This document shows positions 44,142 through 54,278 of a stretch of DNA of 64,000 nucleotides, one piece after another (the stretch's first letter is position 1; every line of letters begins with the position of its first letter). This DNA is from Geofilum rubicundum JCM 15548 (lineage in GTDB: Bacteria; Bacteroidota; Bacteroidia; Bacteroidales; Marinilabiliaceae). The stretch lies in assembly GCF_000974365.1 (NCBI RefSeq), contig NZ_BAZW01000001.1, positions 273,448 to 337,447 on the forward strand. The letters are read 5' to 3'. Position numbers and translations under genes: made by a program. The notes under the pieces were generated by a model that worked only from the letters and a program-made list of their open reading frames with translations, did not search any database and had not been told where the DNA came from.

Positions 44142-45581
44142 ATGCGACGAACAAAAATTGCTGATATTTTACAAAATGGAGTTGTAGGAGAGGACTTTCT
44201 TGTTAAGGGATGGGTCAGAACCCGCAGAGGGTCGAAGCAGGTCAATTTCATTGCCTTAAATGATGGTTCTGTTATTCATAACCTCCAAATTGTTGCCGAT
44301 GTGGAAATATTTGGTGAGGAATTGTTGAGAAGGGCCACTACCGGAGCCTCTTTAGCTGTTACAGGGAAGTTGAATGCCTCGCAGGGTGCGGGTCAGAATG
44401 TGGAGATGGTGGCTGAGAAGCTGGAGGTTATTGGTGACTGTGATCCCAATGAGTATCCTTTACAACCCAAAAAGCACTCGTTGGAGTTTTTAAGAGAAAA
44501 GGCGCATCTGCGCTTTCGGACCAGTACCTTTAGTGCTGTCGCACGTGTGCGCCATGCCATGATTTTTGCCGTTCATAATTTCTTTACTTCAAAAGGTTTT
44601 GTGAATATTCATACCCCTATTATTACGGCTTCTGATGCCGAAGGTGCCGGTGAAATGTTTCAGGTCACTACCCTGGACCTCGATAATGTACCAAAAACGG
44701 AGGCGGGTAAAATTGATTTTAGTCGCGATTTCTTTGGGAAAGCCACCAACCTGACCGTTTCGGGCCAGTTGGAAGGTGAATTGGCTGCCATGGGTCTGGC
44801 CGACATTTATACTTTTGGTCCTACTTTCAGGGCAGAAAATTCCAATACCACCCGCCACCTCGCTGAATTTTGGATGATTGAGCCTGAGATGGCTTTTTAT
44901 GATCTGAACGACAACATGGATCTGGCCGAGGAGTTTTTGAAATATCTCATCAAATATGCTTTGGAGCATTGTCCTGATGATTTGGCTTTTTTGAGCAGTC
45001 GCCTGATGGAGGAGGAGCAAAATAAGAAGGCAGAGGACCGAAGCATGGAGTTGCTGGAGAAGTTGCGTTTTGTGTTGGAAGATGATTTTGTTCGACTCAC
45101 CTACTCTGAAGCCATTGAGATATTAAAAAATTCAAAGCCCAACAAAAAGGGACAGTTCAAATATACCATTGAAGGTTATGGGGCCGACTTGCAAAGTGAG
45201 CACGAACGCTTCCTGGTCGAGAAACATTTCAAAAAGCCGGTGGTGCTCACCGATTATCCAAAAGAAATCAAGGCTTTTTACATGAAACTGAATGAGGACA
45301 ATAAAACCGTTCGGGCCATGGATGTTTTATTCCCTCAGATTGGTGAGATAATTGGCGGTTCGCAGCGTGAAGAGAACCATGAAAAGTTATTGGCACGTAT
45401 GGCGGAGATGGATATCCCCTCTGAGGAGATGTGGTGGTATCTGGATACCAGGAAGTTTGGCGCCGTACCGCACAGTGGATTTGGTCTCGGTTTTGAACGT
45501 TTGATGCTGTTTGTCACCGGAATGGGCAATATTCGCGATGTTATTGCCTTCCCAAGGACACCCAAAAATGCCGAGTTTTAA
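44142..45581 (+). CDS. asnS: Asparaginyl-tRNA synthetase
   Basis: A 479-residue class IIb aminoacyl-tRNA synthetase. The N-terminal OB-fold binds the anticodon ([23 protein letters not shown], about residues 20-45). The catalytic domain has motif 1 around [21 protein letters not shown], motif 2 [26 protein letters not shown] (about 225-250) and motif 3 [15 protein letters not shown] (about 450-465). The [20 protein letters not shown] block is that of AsnRS. Length is as expected and there is no frame break. It gives direct charging of tRNA-Asn, and so uses the asparagine made by AsnB encoded at 22-23.6 kb. A terminator follows 24 bp after the stop. Confidence 0.96.
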   Translation: MRRTKIADILQNGVVGEDFLVKGWVRTRRGSKQVNFIALNDGSVIHNLQIVADVEIFGEELLRRATTGASLAVTGKLNASQGAGQNVEMVAEKLEVIGDCDPNEYPLQPKKHSLEFLREKAHLRFRTSTFSAVARVRHAMIFAVHNFFTSKGFVNIHTPIITASDAEGAGEMFQVTTLDLDNVPKTEAGKIDFSRDFFGKATNLTVSGQLEGELAAMGLADIYTFGPTFRAENSNTTRHLAEFWMIEPEMAFYDLNDNMDLAEEFLKYLIKYALEHCPDDLAFLSSRLMEEEQNKKAEDRSMELLEKLRFVLEDDFVRLTYSEAIEILKNSKPNKKGQFKYTIEGYGADLQSEHERFLVEKHFKKPVVLTDYPKEIKAFYMKLNEDNKTVRAMDVLFPQIGEIIGGSQREENHEKLLARMAEMDIPSEEMWWYLDTRKFGAVPHSGFGLGFERLMLFVTGMGNIRDVIAFPRTPKNAEF

Positions 45582-45605
45582 GAACTTGAAAATTTTTTAT
45601 GGAGG

Positions 45606-45641
45606 TCGCGCCCGAAGTTTCTTTGGGCGCGATTTTTTTTT
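45606..45641 (+). terminator. Terminator after asnS
   Basis: TCGCGCCC pairs with GGGCGCGA (11-nt loop), followed by nine T with no interruption. Confidence 0.92.
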
Positions 45642-45766
45642 AGCGGATGGACTGGGACTCCGCGAAAGCTGTTTTGTAATAAATGTGAATAATTGTCGCA
45701 TTTCATAAAACATTTTCGGGTTAATACAGTATAAAAGGAGAATATTGGTTACCAAAGCCTGTTTAT

Positions 45767-48700
45767 GTGAAGTTGAGGAGAGGGATAGTGTCATTGTTGT
45801 TGCTTTTTTGGGGTCTGACAGACTTAATTGCTCAGAGCCTGATTTGTCGTTTTCCAGATTGGCGGGCTTTAATCAATTGTCCAGTCACTACATCACCTGC
45901 ATGGCCCAGGATCAGGACGGTTATATATGGATAGGCACTCAGGATGGATTGAATCGTTTTGATGGGCAGGATGTTAAAGCCTATAAAACCTTTAATGGTG
46001 GGTCGGAAATGGGGCTTATTGGCAATCAGATTGATCATCTGGTAGTGGATCATCACAACCGTATCTGGATTTCAACCCCTTATGGAATTTCTGTTTACAA
46101 TCCCCGAAAGGATTTTTTTGAAGTGGTGGCCTCAGAGCAAGCACTTAAAGGATTGGGCAGTGTTTATCTAAATTTTATGCAGGTGGATGATCAAGGCGCT
46201 TTGGTGGTCGGCTCCAGTGATTTTATTTATAGGTTTGAAGAGGCTACCCAATCTTTTGTGCCGGTCATTCAATCTCCTTTTGGATTTATTTCCAGCCTGC
46301 TGATAGATGCGGATAATAACTGGTGGTTGGGTCACTTTGAGGGTGGAGGTGTCACCCATTACCCGGACATCCGGGACACCACGAGTTACCAGCGTTTCGT
46401 GGAAGCGTTTCAGCCCGAGGAAGCCGATTTTATGGTGATGGATATGACCATGGCCGAAGGATATATTTGGATGGCCATTGAGGAGAGCGGACTGGCACGT
46501 TTGGATACCTCCACCAAGGAAATAGAAATTTTTTTCGGGGGAGGGGGCGAACGTTTCTTTTTTGATCTTTATACCGATCGGGACAATCGTCTCTGGACCT
46601 GCGATTACAGCGGACTGAAAATGTATCAGTCAGCCACTGAGCAGTTCGCCTCCTATTATCACGATCCCCAGGTGCCCCATTCACTTCCCAATAACTTAAA
46701 TGGTGTTTTTCAGGACCAACAGGGCAATATTTACACCTTTCACAATGGCGATGGGGTACATCTTAGTACCATGCCAAGGGGCTTCCAGACCTACAATACC
46801 TCTGATCGATTTTATTGGCATACCACCAATCAGAACATCTCATCGGTTCATGAAGACGCTAAAGGCCAGCTTTGGTTGGGGAGTTTTAATGGGGGTTTAG
46901 ATGTTTTTCTGTGGGAGGACCAAAGGATGGTTCATTACCCTTCCAGAGACAATGATACGCCGGAATCCTTGGGACGGGGAAGTGTGCTTTCCCTCTACAG
47001 AGATAGTCGTCAGCAAATGTGGGTGGGGACACATGCCGGTGGATTGCATCTGTTTGATGAAGCAGCCGGGAAGTTTCAGTCCTGGCGAAAATCATTTAAC
47101 AAACCTTCCATTTCCCATAATGATGTCCGCAGTATCAGCGAAGATTCTCTGGGCAATTTATGGTTGGGATTGCACGGGGGAGGTGTGGACCACTTTGATC
47201 AGACAACCGGTATGTTTACCAATTACAATGAAAAGAATGCCGGATTAACTTCTGATTGGGTTCATGATGTGCTGATCGATTCCAGGGGACGGCTATGGGC
47301 AGGAACGGCCTACGGTCTCAATCACCTGGATCCCGGGTCGACTCGTTTTGATCATTATATGGCCCAATTCGGCAGGGAAGGTGCCTTGCAGGGCAATCAG
47401 ATCATCTGTTTGTTTGAGGACAGTCAAAACCGACTGTGGATTGGTACCAACAATGGTCTTTATTTGTATGATGATTCCTCTGATTCTTTTGTCCGTTACG
47501 ATTCCGAAGCGAATAATAATTTCATTGCTGCCATAGAAGAGGATCAAAACGGATTTATTTGGTTCAGCACCATGGGGGGATTGTATCGATTGGAGGTTTC
47601 CACCAAACATCTGTTTCGTTTTGATGAAGAGGATGGATTGCAAGGTCTGGGATTTAATTTGCGGGCCTCCTATTTTAATGGCAAAGAAATCTTGTTTTTT
47701 GCCGGAAGCAAGGGGGTCAATTCCTTCAATCCGGAAAAGCTTGTTTTTAATGAAGTGCCTCCTGTTGTGCGATTTTCGCGATTTAAGCTCTTCAATGAAC
47801 CGATTGTTCATTATGGTGAAGGGAGTGTGCTTGCGGGTGAAATAAACACCGTAGATGAAATTACCCTGGCCTATGATCAGAATTTTTTCACCTTCGATTT
47901 TATTGCCTTGAATTTTATTAATCCGGAGCGTAACCAGTACGCCTGTCAGATGGAAGGTTTTGATGACGATTGGGTTTATTTGGGGAAGGACCGGTCGGCT
48001 TCCTACACCAATCTGAATCCCGGAAGGTATACTTTTAGAGTGAAAGCGGCTAACAATGATGGCGTTTGGAATGAAGAAGGGATTTCCATAGACATTCGAA
48101 TTTTGCCACCCTGGTGGTTCAGTATATGGTTTTTAACAAGTTTTCTGGTGGTGCTGGTGTTGTTGGTATATGGCATCTTTAGATTAAGAACGGCCCGTTT
48201 AAGAAGACAAAAAAGGCTGCTGCTGAGTCAGGTGTCCGACCAAACCGCCCGTTTAAGAAATAGCAATAAAATTTTGAAGGATCGGGCTGAGGAGTTGGAT
48301 CGTGTTAATCAGGTTCTGGAGGAGCGACAGAGGCTGATTGTTGAACAGGCAGAGGAGTTGGAAAGTCAGGCAGAAAATTTACAGAAAAGCAATCAGGAGC
48401 TGGTAAAGCATATCAAAACCAAGGACAAATTGTTTTCGATCATTGCCCATGATTTGCGTGCCCCCTTTAATACCATAATGGGTTTTTCTTCGTTGCTGAC
48501 AGAGATCAGTGAGGAGGATGATAAGGAGCAGGTGAAATCCTATGCCCGCTACGTGAATGATGCATCTCTTTTGGTGTTTAATTTGCTGGAAAATCTATTG
48601 TACTGGGCCCGCTCACAAACCAACGAGATTCAGTTTGTGCCCGGGGTTTTTCAATTGCAGGAGGTGATTAAAGATAATGTGGGACTTGTCAGGGAGACCG

Positions 48701-49098
48701 CCATCAAAAAAGAGATTCGCATCGATGATCGTGATTGTAAAAATTTTGAAGTTTTTGGCGATGAGAATATGATGCGCACGGTACTTCGTAATTTAATCAT
48801 TAATGCCGTTAAGTTTACCCCAAGGGGCGGAGTGGTCACTGTGACGACCAAAGCGCATAAGGACGGGGTGGAGGTTTGTGTGGCCGATACGGGAACGGGC
48901 ATGAGCGAGACGGATATAGAAAAAATACTTCATTCGGGCGCTGGTTATTCCCAAAAAGGAACCGATGGGGAAAAGGGCTCCGGATTGGGCCTTGTGCTCT
49001 GTCAGGAGTTTATTGTCCGCAATGGCGGTCACCTCCATGTGACCAGCAAGTTGGGTGAGGGCAGCTCGTTTTGCTTCACCATACCGAGGCCAGACTGA
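45767..49098 (+). CDS. Propeller-type sensor histidine kinase, one frame break after the signal peptide
   Basis: A 1110-residue inner-membrane sensor of the Bacteroidota propeller type. A signal peptide in a different frame (GTG 45767, MKLRRGIVSLLLLFWGLTDL, then IAQ) joins the main frame if one G is added near 45834-45836, giving AQEPDLSFSRLAG. The periplasmic part carries about 14 Reg_prop repeats (for example QDQDGYIWIGTQDGLNRFDG) forming two beta-propellers, then a Y_Y_Y domain (about residues 690-775), a membrane helix (about 785-805) and a coiled coil. The HisKA site is SIIAHDLRAPFNTIM (phospho-His about 895), and the ATPase carries the N-box NAVKFTPRGG and G-boxes DTGTGMS and GSGLGL. 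It stops there: no receiver and no AraC-type output domain, unlike full hybrid sensors. No response regulator or polysaccharide locus is adjacent. The signal is unknown. Confidence 0.86.
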
Positions 49099-49099
49099 T

Positions 49100-49912
49100 T
49101 TATAGTTGCTCTGTGTGGATCACATAATTGTCCGCCCATTCGGTCTCTGGCTTGTTTTTGAATAGGCCAAATACGGCGGATCCGCTGCCCGACATGGCTG
49201 CATACAAAGCGCCCTGGTTGTATAAGTGTTCTTTGATGGCCATAATTTCCGGATACCTTTCGAATACAGAGCTTTCAAAATCATTTTTCAGGGTTGCTTT
49301 CCAATTTTCAATGGGGCGGGATAACAGATCTTCCAGTGAGGACTCCGGTTGGAAAGGCGAAATGTTGCTGTAGGCATGTGCTGTGGGCACATGTATGGGT
49401 GGTATCACAATCTGCAACCAAAGGTGGCTGAGGGATAGATTTATTGGTGAGAATTCATTGCCAATTCCCCTGGCCAATACCGGCTTGTTTTCAATAAATA
49501 CGGGACAATCAGCTCCCAGTCGGGCCGCCATTAATTCAAGTGTGCGGGTGCTTAAATTCAAGTGGTATTGCTCATTTAAAAGCTTGAGCATGAAGGAGGC
49601 ATCGGCGGAGCCACCTCCCAATCCTGCGCCAAAGGGGATTTTCTTGTGCAAATGAATTTTTAGTGGCGGAAGGGGCGCGCACTCCCTAATAAGCGCCAGC
49701 GCCTTAAGAATGAGGTTGTCAGATGCCGGACCATCAATGACCAGTCCGGAGGTGCTGAAGACATCCTCTTTTTCATCATTGTCAATCACTTCCAGAATGT
49801 CGCACAGTTGATGCACCGGGTGGAAAATGGTTTCAATATTGTGGTAGCCATCCGGTCTTTTGGAGGTGACCAACAGCCCTAAATTGATTTTGGCATTGGG
49901 AAATACAATCAT
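49100..49912 (-). CDS. ispE: 4-diphosphocytidyl-2-C-methyl-D-erythritol kinase
   Basis: A 270-residue GHMP kinase of the MEP pathway to isopentenyl diphosphate. The start MIVFPNAKINLGLLVTSKRP at ATG 49912 is the standard IspE start; the longer frame from 49942 adds ten residues without family support. The ATP-binding glycine loop is KKIPFGAGLGGGSADAS (about residues 86-102), and the later AAMSGSGSAVFGLF (about 240-253) is the third GHMP motif. Its stop lies one base from the stop of the convergent kinase gene, with no terminator between, so the two transcripts must overlap. Other MEP genes are not in the window. Confidence 0.94.
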   Translation of the reverse strand: MIVFPNAKINLGLLVTSKRPDGYHNIETIFHPVHQLCDILEVIDNDEKEDVFSTSGLVIDGPASDNLILKALALIRECAPLPPLKIHLHKKIPFGAGLGGGSADASFMLKLLNEQYHLNLSTRTLELMAARLGADCPVFIENKPVLARGIGNEFSPINLSLSHLWLQIVIPPIHVPTAHAYSNISPFQPESSLEDLLSRPIENWKATLKNDFESSVFERYPEIMAIKEHLYNQGALYAAMSGSGSAVFGLFKNKPETEWADNYVIHTEQL

Positions 49913-49987
49913 TTTCGCTTTCTTTTCTGCAAAGAAAAGCAATTATCCTGTTAATTGAATAGGTCGAACTTTGTTTCATTATTTTTT

Positions 49988-50054
49988 GAGCACCTTTTGT
50001 TTGGCCAACCATGTTAATAACTTTCACGGTTTTATTTGTTGATAAAAGGTGCTC
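49988..50054. repeat. 11-bp inverted repeat between ispE and dnaB
   Basis: GAGCACCTTTT at 49988-49998 and AAAAGGTGCTC at 50044-50054 are perfectly complementary, 45 nt apart. ATCCTGTTA also occurs twice in this 289-bp gap, at about 49945 and 50099. No T-run follows on either strand in the way expected of a terminator. No gene seen. Confidence 0.5.
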
Positions 50055-50166
50055 GGTTTTGAATATGAGTTGTTAGCGCTGTTGAAAAAGTTGTTAATAT
50101 CCTGTTAGAAGCCTGACTAATTAATGGACGAATAGGGGAAGTGTTTTTAGGCAAGGGAGTTTTTGT

Positions 50167-50174
50167 TACCTTTG
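50167..50174 (+). promoter_or_regulatory. -7 promoter box for dnaB
   Basis: TACCTTTG, an exact match 27 bp before the ATG, with TTTT at 50145-50148 at the -33 position. Confidence 0.6.
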
Positions 50175-50201
50175 TCTTCCGCAAAAAATACGACACAGAA
50201 A

Positions 50202-51751
50202 ATGGCCGAAAAGCGTTATAACAATACCAGAAAGAAAGCAGACCCAGTTGATTTAGGCGTGGGTAAAATGCCCCCTCAGGCCTTGGAGTTGGAGGAGGCT
50301 GTTTTGGGTGCCATGCTTTTGGAGAAGGACGCTTTTATCAACGTTTCTGAAATTTTAAAATCAGATTGTTTTTATAAAGAGGCACATCAGCATATTTTTG
50401 AAGCCATCACCAATCTGTTTAGTCGGGAACAACCGGTCGACATACTCACCGTTACTGAAGAGTTGCGGCGCATGTCCAAACTCGACGAAGTGGGGGGGGC
50501 TTTTTATATTACCCAGTTGACAGGTCGTGTGGCCTCTGCGGCGCATATTGAGTATCACTCCCGCATCATTTATCAGAAATTTCTGCAGCGTGAAATGATT
50601 CGCATTTCAGGTGTGATCCAAACCAAGGCTTTTGATGACACCGAGGATGTGAACGACCTGCTGGAAGAGGCTGAGAACTCGTTGTTTATGCTGTCGCAGG
50701 GCAGTATGAAGCGGGATGCGGTGCAGATCAATCCGGTGATTTCTGAAGCCATTGAAAACATCAAAAAAGCGAGTCAGCGGACCGATGGTTTGAGTGGTGT
50801 GCCCAGTGGTTTTACCGAGTTGGATCGTATTACCTCGGGCTGGCAGGCTTCTGACATGGTGGTTATTGCTGCGCGCCCGGCCATGGGTAAAACCGCTTTT
50901 GTGCTTTCCATGGCGCGTAACATGGCGGTGAAGTACAAGCAAGGAGTGGCCGTTTTTTCTTTGGAGATGGCCAATGTGCAGCTGGTGAATCGTCTGATCG
51001 TGTCGGAGACGGAACTGAATGCCGATAAAATTAAAAATGGCAGACTGGAACCCTATGAGTGGGAGCAGCTCGACCATAAAATAAAGTCCCTGATTGATGC
51101 CCCCTTGTTTGTGATGATACGGCCGGACTATCCGTCTTTGAGTTGCGCGCTAAAGCGCGACGCCTCAAAAAGCAACACGATATCAAAATCATCATCATTG
51201 ACTACCTTCAATTGATGAATGCCAGCGGTATGAATCCCGGTAACCGTCAGGAAGAGGTGAGTATGATCTCCCGATCTCTTAAAGGGTTGGCCAAAGAATT
51301 GAATGTGCCTATTCTGGCGCTGTCACAGTTGAGTCGGGCGGTCGAGAGCCGCACGGGAGAAGGGAAGCGTCCGCAATTGTCCGATTTGCGGGAATCGGGT
51401 GCCATTGAGCAGGATGCGGATATGGTTTTGTTCATACACCGCCCGGAATACTATAAAATTACAGAGGATGAGCAGGGAAACAGTTTAATTGGCCTGGCCG
51501 AAATTATTGTAGCCAAGCACAGAAATGGGGCCACAGGAGATGTGCGACTTCGTTTCCGCCCGGAAGCCATTCGTTTTGAAGATATTGTTGACGAAGGTTT
51601 CGGTGGTGGCTTTGGCATGGAAGAGGCGGCTGTACCCATGACCCTGGGTTCAAAAATGAACGAATCTTTGTCCCCAGGTGCCCCTGCGCAAGGTCAATTT
51701 GGCAATAATCTGAATCTGGGTAGCAGCTTTGAGCGGGATGCCGATTTCTAA
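50202..51751 (+). CDS. dnaB: Replicative DNA helicase DnaB, one frame break
   Basis: The hexameric helicase of the replication fork. ATG 50202 gives [19 protein letters not shown]. The N-terminal primase-binding domain follows ([20 protein letters not shown]), then the RecA-like core with Walker [17 protein letters not shown] (about residue 225) and [14 protein letters not shown]. The frame is lost near 51110-51114 (GTGATGAT). One added base turns the nonsense [11 protein letters not shown] into [20 protein letters not shown]. Walker [11 protein letters not shown] and the arginine-finger region [20 protein letters not shown] then follow in frame to 51751. The repaired length is 516 residues. 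Because DnaB is essential, I take the break as a sequence error. Its stop overlaps the stop of the convergent phosphatase gene. Confidence 0.94.
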
Positions 51752-52440
51752 AGCCAGCCAATGAGTTCTTTGAGCGAATGGATTTCCTTAAAGACCTTTT
51801 CAGCGTGTGGTGTTCGATGGGGATTAAAGAATACATGGTCCAGGCCAAAGTTTTTCGCCCCCTGTATATCGATTTCCAGACTGTCACCAATAACTAAACT
51901 CTCCTTTTTTCGAGCATTACAACTTTTTATGGCCTTTTCAAAAAAAGCCACTTTGGGTTTTTGCGCACCCACCTCTTCAGAGATAAACAATTTTTGAAAA
52001 TAGGGCCGGAGGCCACTCACCTCCATCTTTACTTTTTGGGCCTCCACAAATCCATTGGTTATAATGTGCATGTGGTAATGGGGTTTCAGGTAGTCGAGCA
52101 ACTCAAAAGTGTGCGGCATTACCGTCTCTTTTTGTGAGTTGAAAGCCACAAAATCATGGGCGAATTTTTCGGCCAATTCTAATTGGTCGAGGCCGGCCGT
52201 CAAGAAGGTATGGTGAAATCTGCCAATGTTCAGCTCTGCCTTTTTTATTTGGCCAAGCCGGTACTTAATCCACAAATCGGCATTGATGGGTTGGTAGCTT
52301 TGAAAGAAGACCTCAAAACTTTCAAAATGCCCCCCCAGACTGTAGTTGTTATACAAATCGGTCAGTGTTAATTGCTCATTGGCCGCAAAGTCCCATAGGG
52401 TATGATCGAGATCGAAAAAGAGATGTTTGTATGGACGCAT
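51748..52440 (-). CDS. YjjG-family HAD phosphatase (non-canonical pyrimidine nucleotidase)
   Basis: A 230-residue HAD-superfamily hydrolase. Motif I is [11 protein letters not shown] (nucleophile Asp, residues about 10-14), followed by a helical cap. Motif II is [10 protein letters not shown] (about 108-117), motif III the Lys in [13 protein letters not shown], and motif [17 protein letters not shown] (about 185). This is the pattern of YjjG-type 5'-nucleotidases, which dephosphorylate pyrimidine monophosphates including non-canonical ones. The longer frame from 52518 adds MLIYAKGNFLCKS without support; [14 protein letters not shown] is the natural start. The last four bases overlap the dnaB stop region on the other strand (51748-51751). 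Confidence 0.85.
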   Translation of the reverse strand: MRPYKHLFFDLDHTLWDFAANEQLTLTDLYNNYSLGGHFESFEVFFQSYQPINADLWIKYRLGQIKKAELNIGRFHHTFLTAGLDQLELAEKFAHDFVAFNSQKETVMPHTFELLDYLKPHYHMHIITNGFVEAQKVKMEVSGLRPYFQKLFISEEVGAQKPKVAFFEKAIKSCNARKKESLVIGDSLEIDIQGAKNFGLDHVFFNPHRTPHAEKVFKEIHSLKELIGWL

Positions 52441-52631
52441 GTGGATGGACGATTTAAACGTATCAACCATGAATCTTACCGACTTACACAGAAAGTTGCC
52501 TTTGGCGTAAATCAGCAAAACTCATGGCTGATGTGATTGTAGCAAAAATTCTTTAGGATAAGGTCTCTTTTTGGCCCTGTTTGACAAGAATTTTCGATGG
52601 TTCATTTTTAAGAGGTCGATGCCTGTAACGA

Positions 52632-53504
52632 TTAGTTGGCCTGCACCACCAGGTATTTAGAGATGCTCCAGAACTGACGTTTGTCGGTGATCACCAATAT
52701 CAGCATTTCGTCTTCCCCGGCAGTCAACTCATAAGAATCGGCAGGATGTGCGGTTAACACTTCTGCTTTGTCCGAATAAAGAGGGAATTCCTCTTTTTCG
52801 CGAATATCGATCTGGTTGAAGTATTGTTTGTCGAAATCCTCCTTCAGTACATGGGTGCTGCCAAAGAACAGGAATCCCTCACGGGTCAGTATGTTTTTTT
52901 CGCGCAATTCCCTGCGGGTGCCGATGGCAAACCAGGCTGTGTTGTACTCGTCGGTGGTCATGTCCAGCTGACTTCTGGTAGCTTCCGTTACCTTCCTGAT
53001 GGAGTCAAGTTCGTAGTTCAGACCAAATAGTTCGTTGGATAGGTGGGTGATGTGCACATCCCGTTGTTCCAGCTGGTCCTGCAAGGCAATGATTTCTTCC
53101 GACTGGTTTTGCAGTTGCTGGTTGAGACCGGCCACTAACTTGCTCAACCTGGAATTGTCCACCCCGGAGTTTTTCATTTGGCTTTCGAGCTCCTTGATGC
53201 GATCCTTGTTTTGAACCATCAGATCGTAAATCAACTGAATGTCCTCATTGATTTGTTCGCCGGCCCGTCCTCTGGTGTCACCTGATTCGGCCTGCATCGA
53301 AATAATCTGTTCCTTCTCTTTAATGAGGCGGATGTTTTCTTCAATTTCCCCCATGGTTTCCACAAACTGGTTCAACTGAATTTCTTTTTGGGCTGTTTCC
53401 ATTAAAAGAGAGTCGTTCATTTGACGCAACTCTGTTTTTGAGGGCCCCGGATTGCATTGCCATAATACCAATGGCAACAACAGTAAAAATGCTAAATTTT
53501 TCAT
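52632..53504 (-). CDS. Coiled-coil lipoprotein
   Basis: A 290-residue envelope protein. Start ATG 53504 gives MKNLAFLLLLPLVLWQCNPG: positive start, hydrophobic stretch and a lipobox-like LWQC, with lipidation expected at Cys17. The 12 bases upstream to ATG 53516 would only add MHGK. Residues about 25-180 are one long heptad-rich coiled coil (QLNQFVETMGEIEENIRLIK, IQLIYDLMVQNKDRIKELES, LVAGLNQQLQNQSEEIIALQ). A compact C-terminal domain of about 100 residues follows (EKEEFPLYSDKAEVLTAHP, ITDKRQFWSISKYLVVQ). Similar lipoproteins are widespread in Bacteroidota, but I know of no assigned function. It is upstream of the yjjG-like gene on the same strand. Confidence 0.78.
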   Translation of the reverse strand: MKNLAFLLLLPLVLWQCNPGPSKTELRQMNDSLLMETAQKEIQLNQFVETMGEIEENIRLIKEKEQIISMQAESGDTRGRAGEQINEDIQLIYDLMVQNKDRIKELESQMKNSGVDNSRLSKLVAGLNQQLQNQSEEIIALQDQLEQRDVHITHLSNELFGLNYELDSIRKVTEATRSQLDMTTDEYNTAWFAIGTRRELREKNILTREGFLFFGSTHVLKEDFDKQYFNQIDIREKEEFPLYSDKAEVLTAHPADSYELTAGEDEMLILVITDKRQFWSISKYLVVQAN

Positions 53505-53591
53505 TTTACCATGCATTTAAATTGTGACTTAATAATTAATTGAGATGGTCACTGAAATTGAAAATATGGGGTAAATTCAACTATTCCAAAG

Positions 53592-54269
53592 TTAGGAATC
53601 TTTTTTGCCTTCTACAACTAAAACAATTTCACCTTTAGGGGGATGTTCCGTGTACCAGGCGGCCAATTCTTCCACGGTGCCTCGCCTGATTTCCTCGTGC
53701 AGTTTGGTCAGTTCACGACAAACAGCCGCTTTTCTGTCTGAAGCAAAGAAGTCCACGCATTGTTGCAGGGTTTTGACCAGCCGGTGGGGTGATTCGTAAA
53801 AAATCATGGTTCTGGACTCTTCCTGAAGGGATAAGAATTTTTTCTGGCGTCCTTTTTTGGGGGGTAAAAAACCTTCAAAGCAAAAGCGATCGTTGGGCAG
53901 TCCGGCAGCAGCAATGGCAGGAATAAGGGCAGCGGCGCCGGGCAGGCATTCCACCGTAATGCCGGCTTCAATGCAATGGGCCACCAAAAGATAGCCGGGA
54001 TCTGAAATGCCCGGTGTACCTGCATCGGTAACCATGGCTGCTGTTTCTCCTGCCTGGATCCGGGAAGTGACCCGCTCAACGGTGGCATGCTCGTTAAATT
54101 TGTGGTGCGAAACCATACGGGTTTCTATTTCAAAGTGCTTCAGAAGAAATCCGGTGGTTCGGGTGTCTTCCGCCAGTATAAAATCCGCTTCCCGCAACAT
54201 TCGCAAGGCGCGCAGTGTGATGTCTTCGAGGTTCCCGATAGGTGTTGGAACCAATATTAATTTGCCCAT
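53592..54269 (-). CDS. rsmI: 16S rRNA (cytidine(1402)-2'-O)-methyltransferase RsmI
   Basis: A 225-residue member of the tetrapyrrole-methylase fold family that methylates the ribose of C1402 in the ribosomal P site. The signatures are clear: LILVPTPIGNLEDITLRALR at the start, AEDTRTTGFLLKHF (about residues 34-47), VTDAGTPGISDPGY (about 80-93) and FEGFLPPKKGRQKKF (about 132-146). It is slightly shorter than E. coli RsmI, ending just after the conserved GEIVLVVEG, without the C-terminal extension. The gap to the upstream hypothetical gene (54279) is only 9 bp, so the two probably share the palindromic promoter at 55026-55041. Confidence 0.93.
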   Translation of the reverse strand: MGKLILVPTPIGNLEDITLRALRMLREADFILAEDTRTTGFLLKHFEIETRMVSHHKFNEHATVERVTSRIQAGETAAMVTDAGTPGISDPGYLLVAHCIEAGITVECLPGAAALIPAIAAAGLPNDRFCFEGFLPPKKGRQKKFLSLQEESRTMIFYESPHRLVKTLQQCVDFFASDRKAAVCRELTKLHEEIRRGTVEELAAWYTEHPPKGEIVLVVEGKKDS

Positions 54270-54278
54270 AGTGGGGAT

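Noticed and set aside
45745..45835. N-terminus of the sensor kinase as read in the main frame (MVTKACLCEVEERD)
   Set aside because: It has no signal peptide and a non-standard start, while the neighbouring frame encodes a good one over the same bases.
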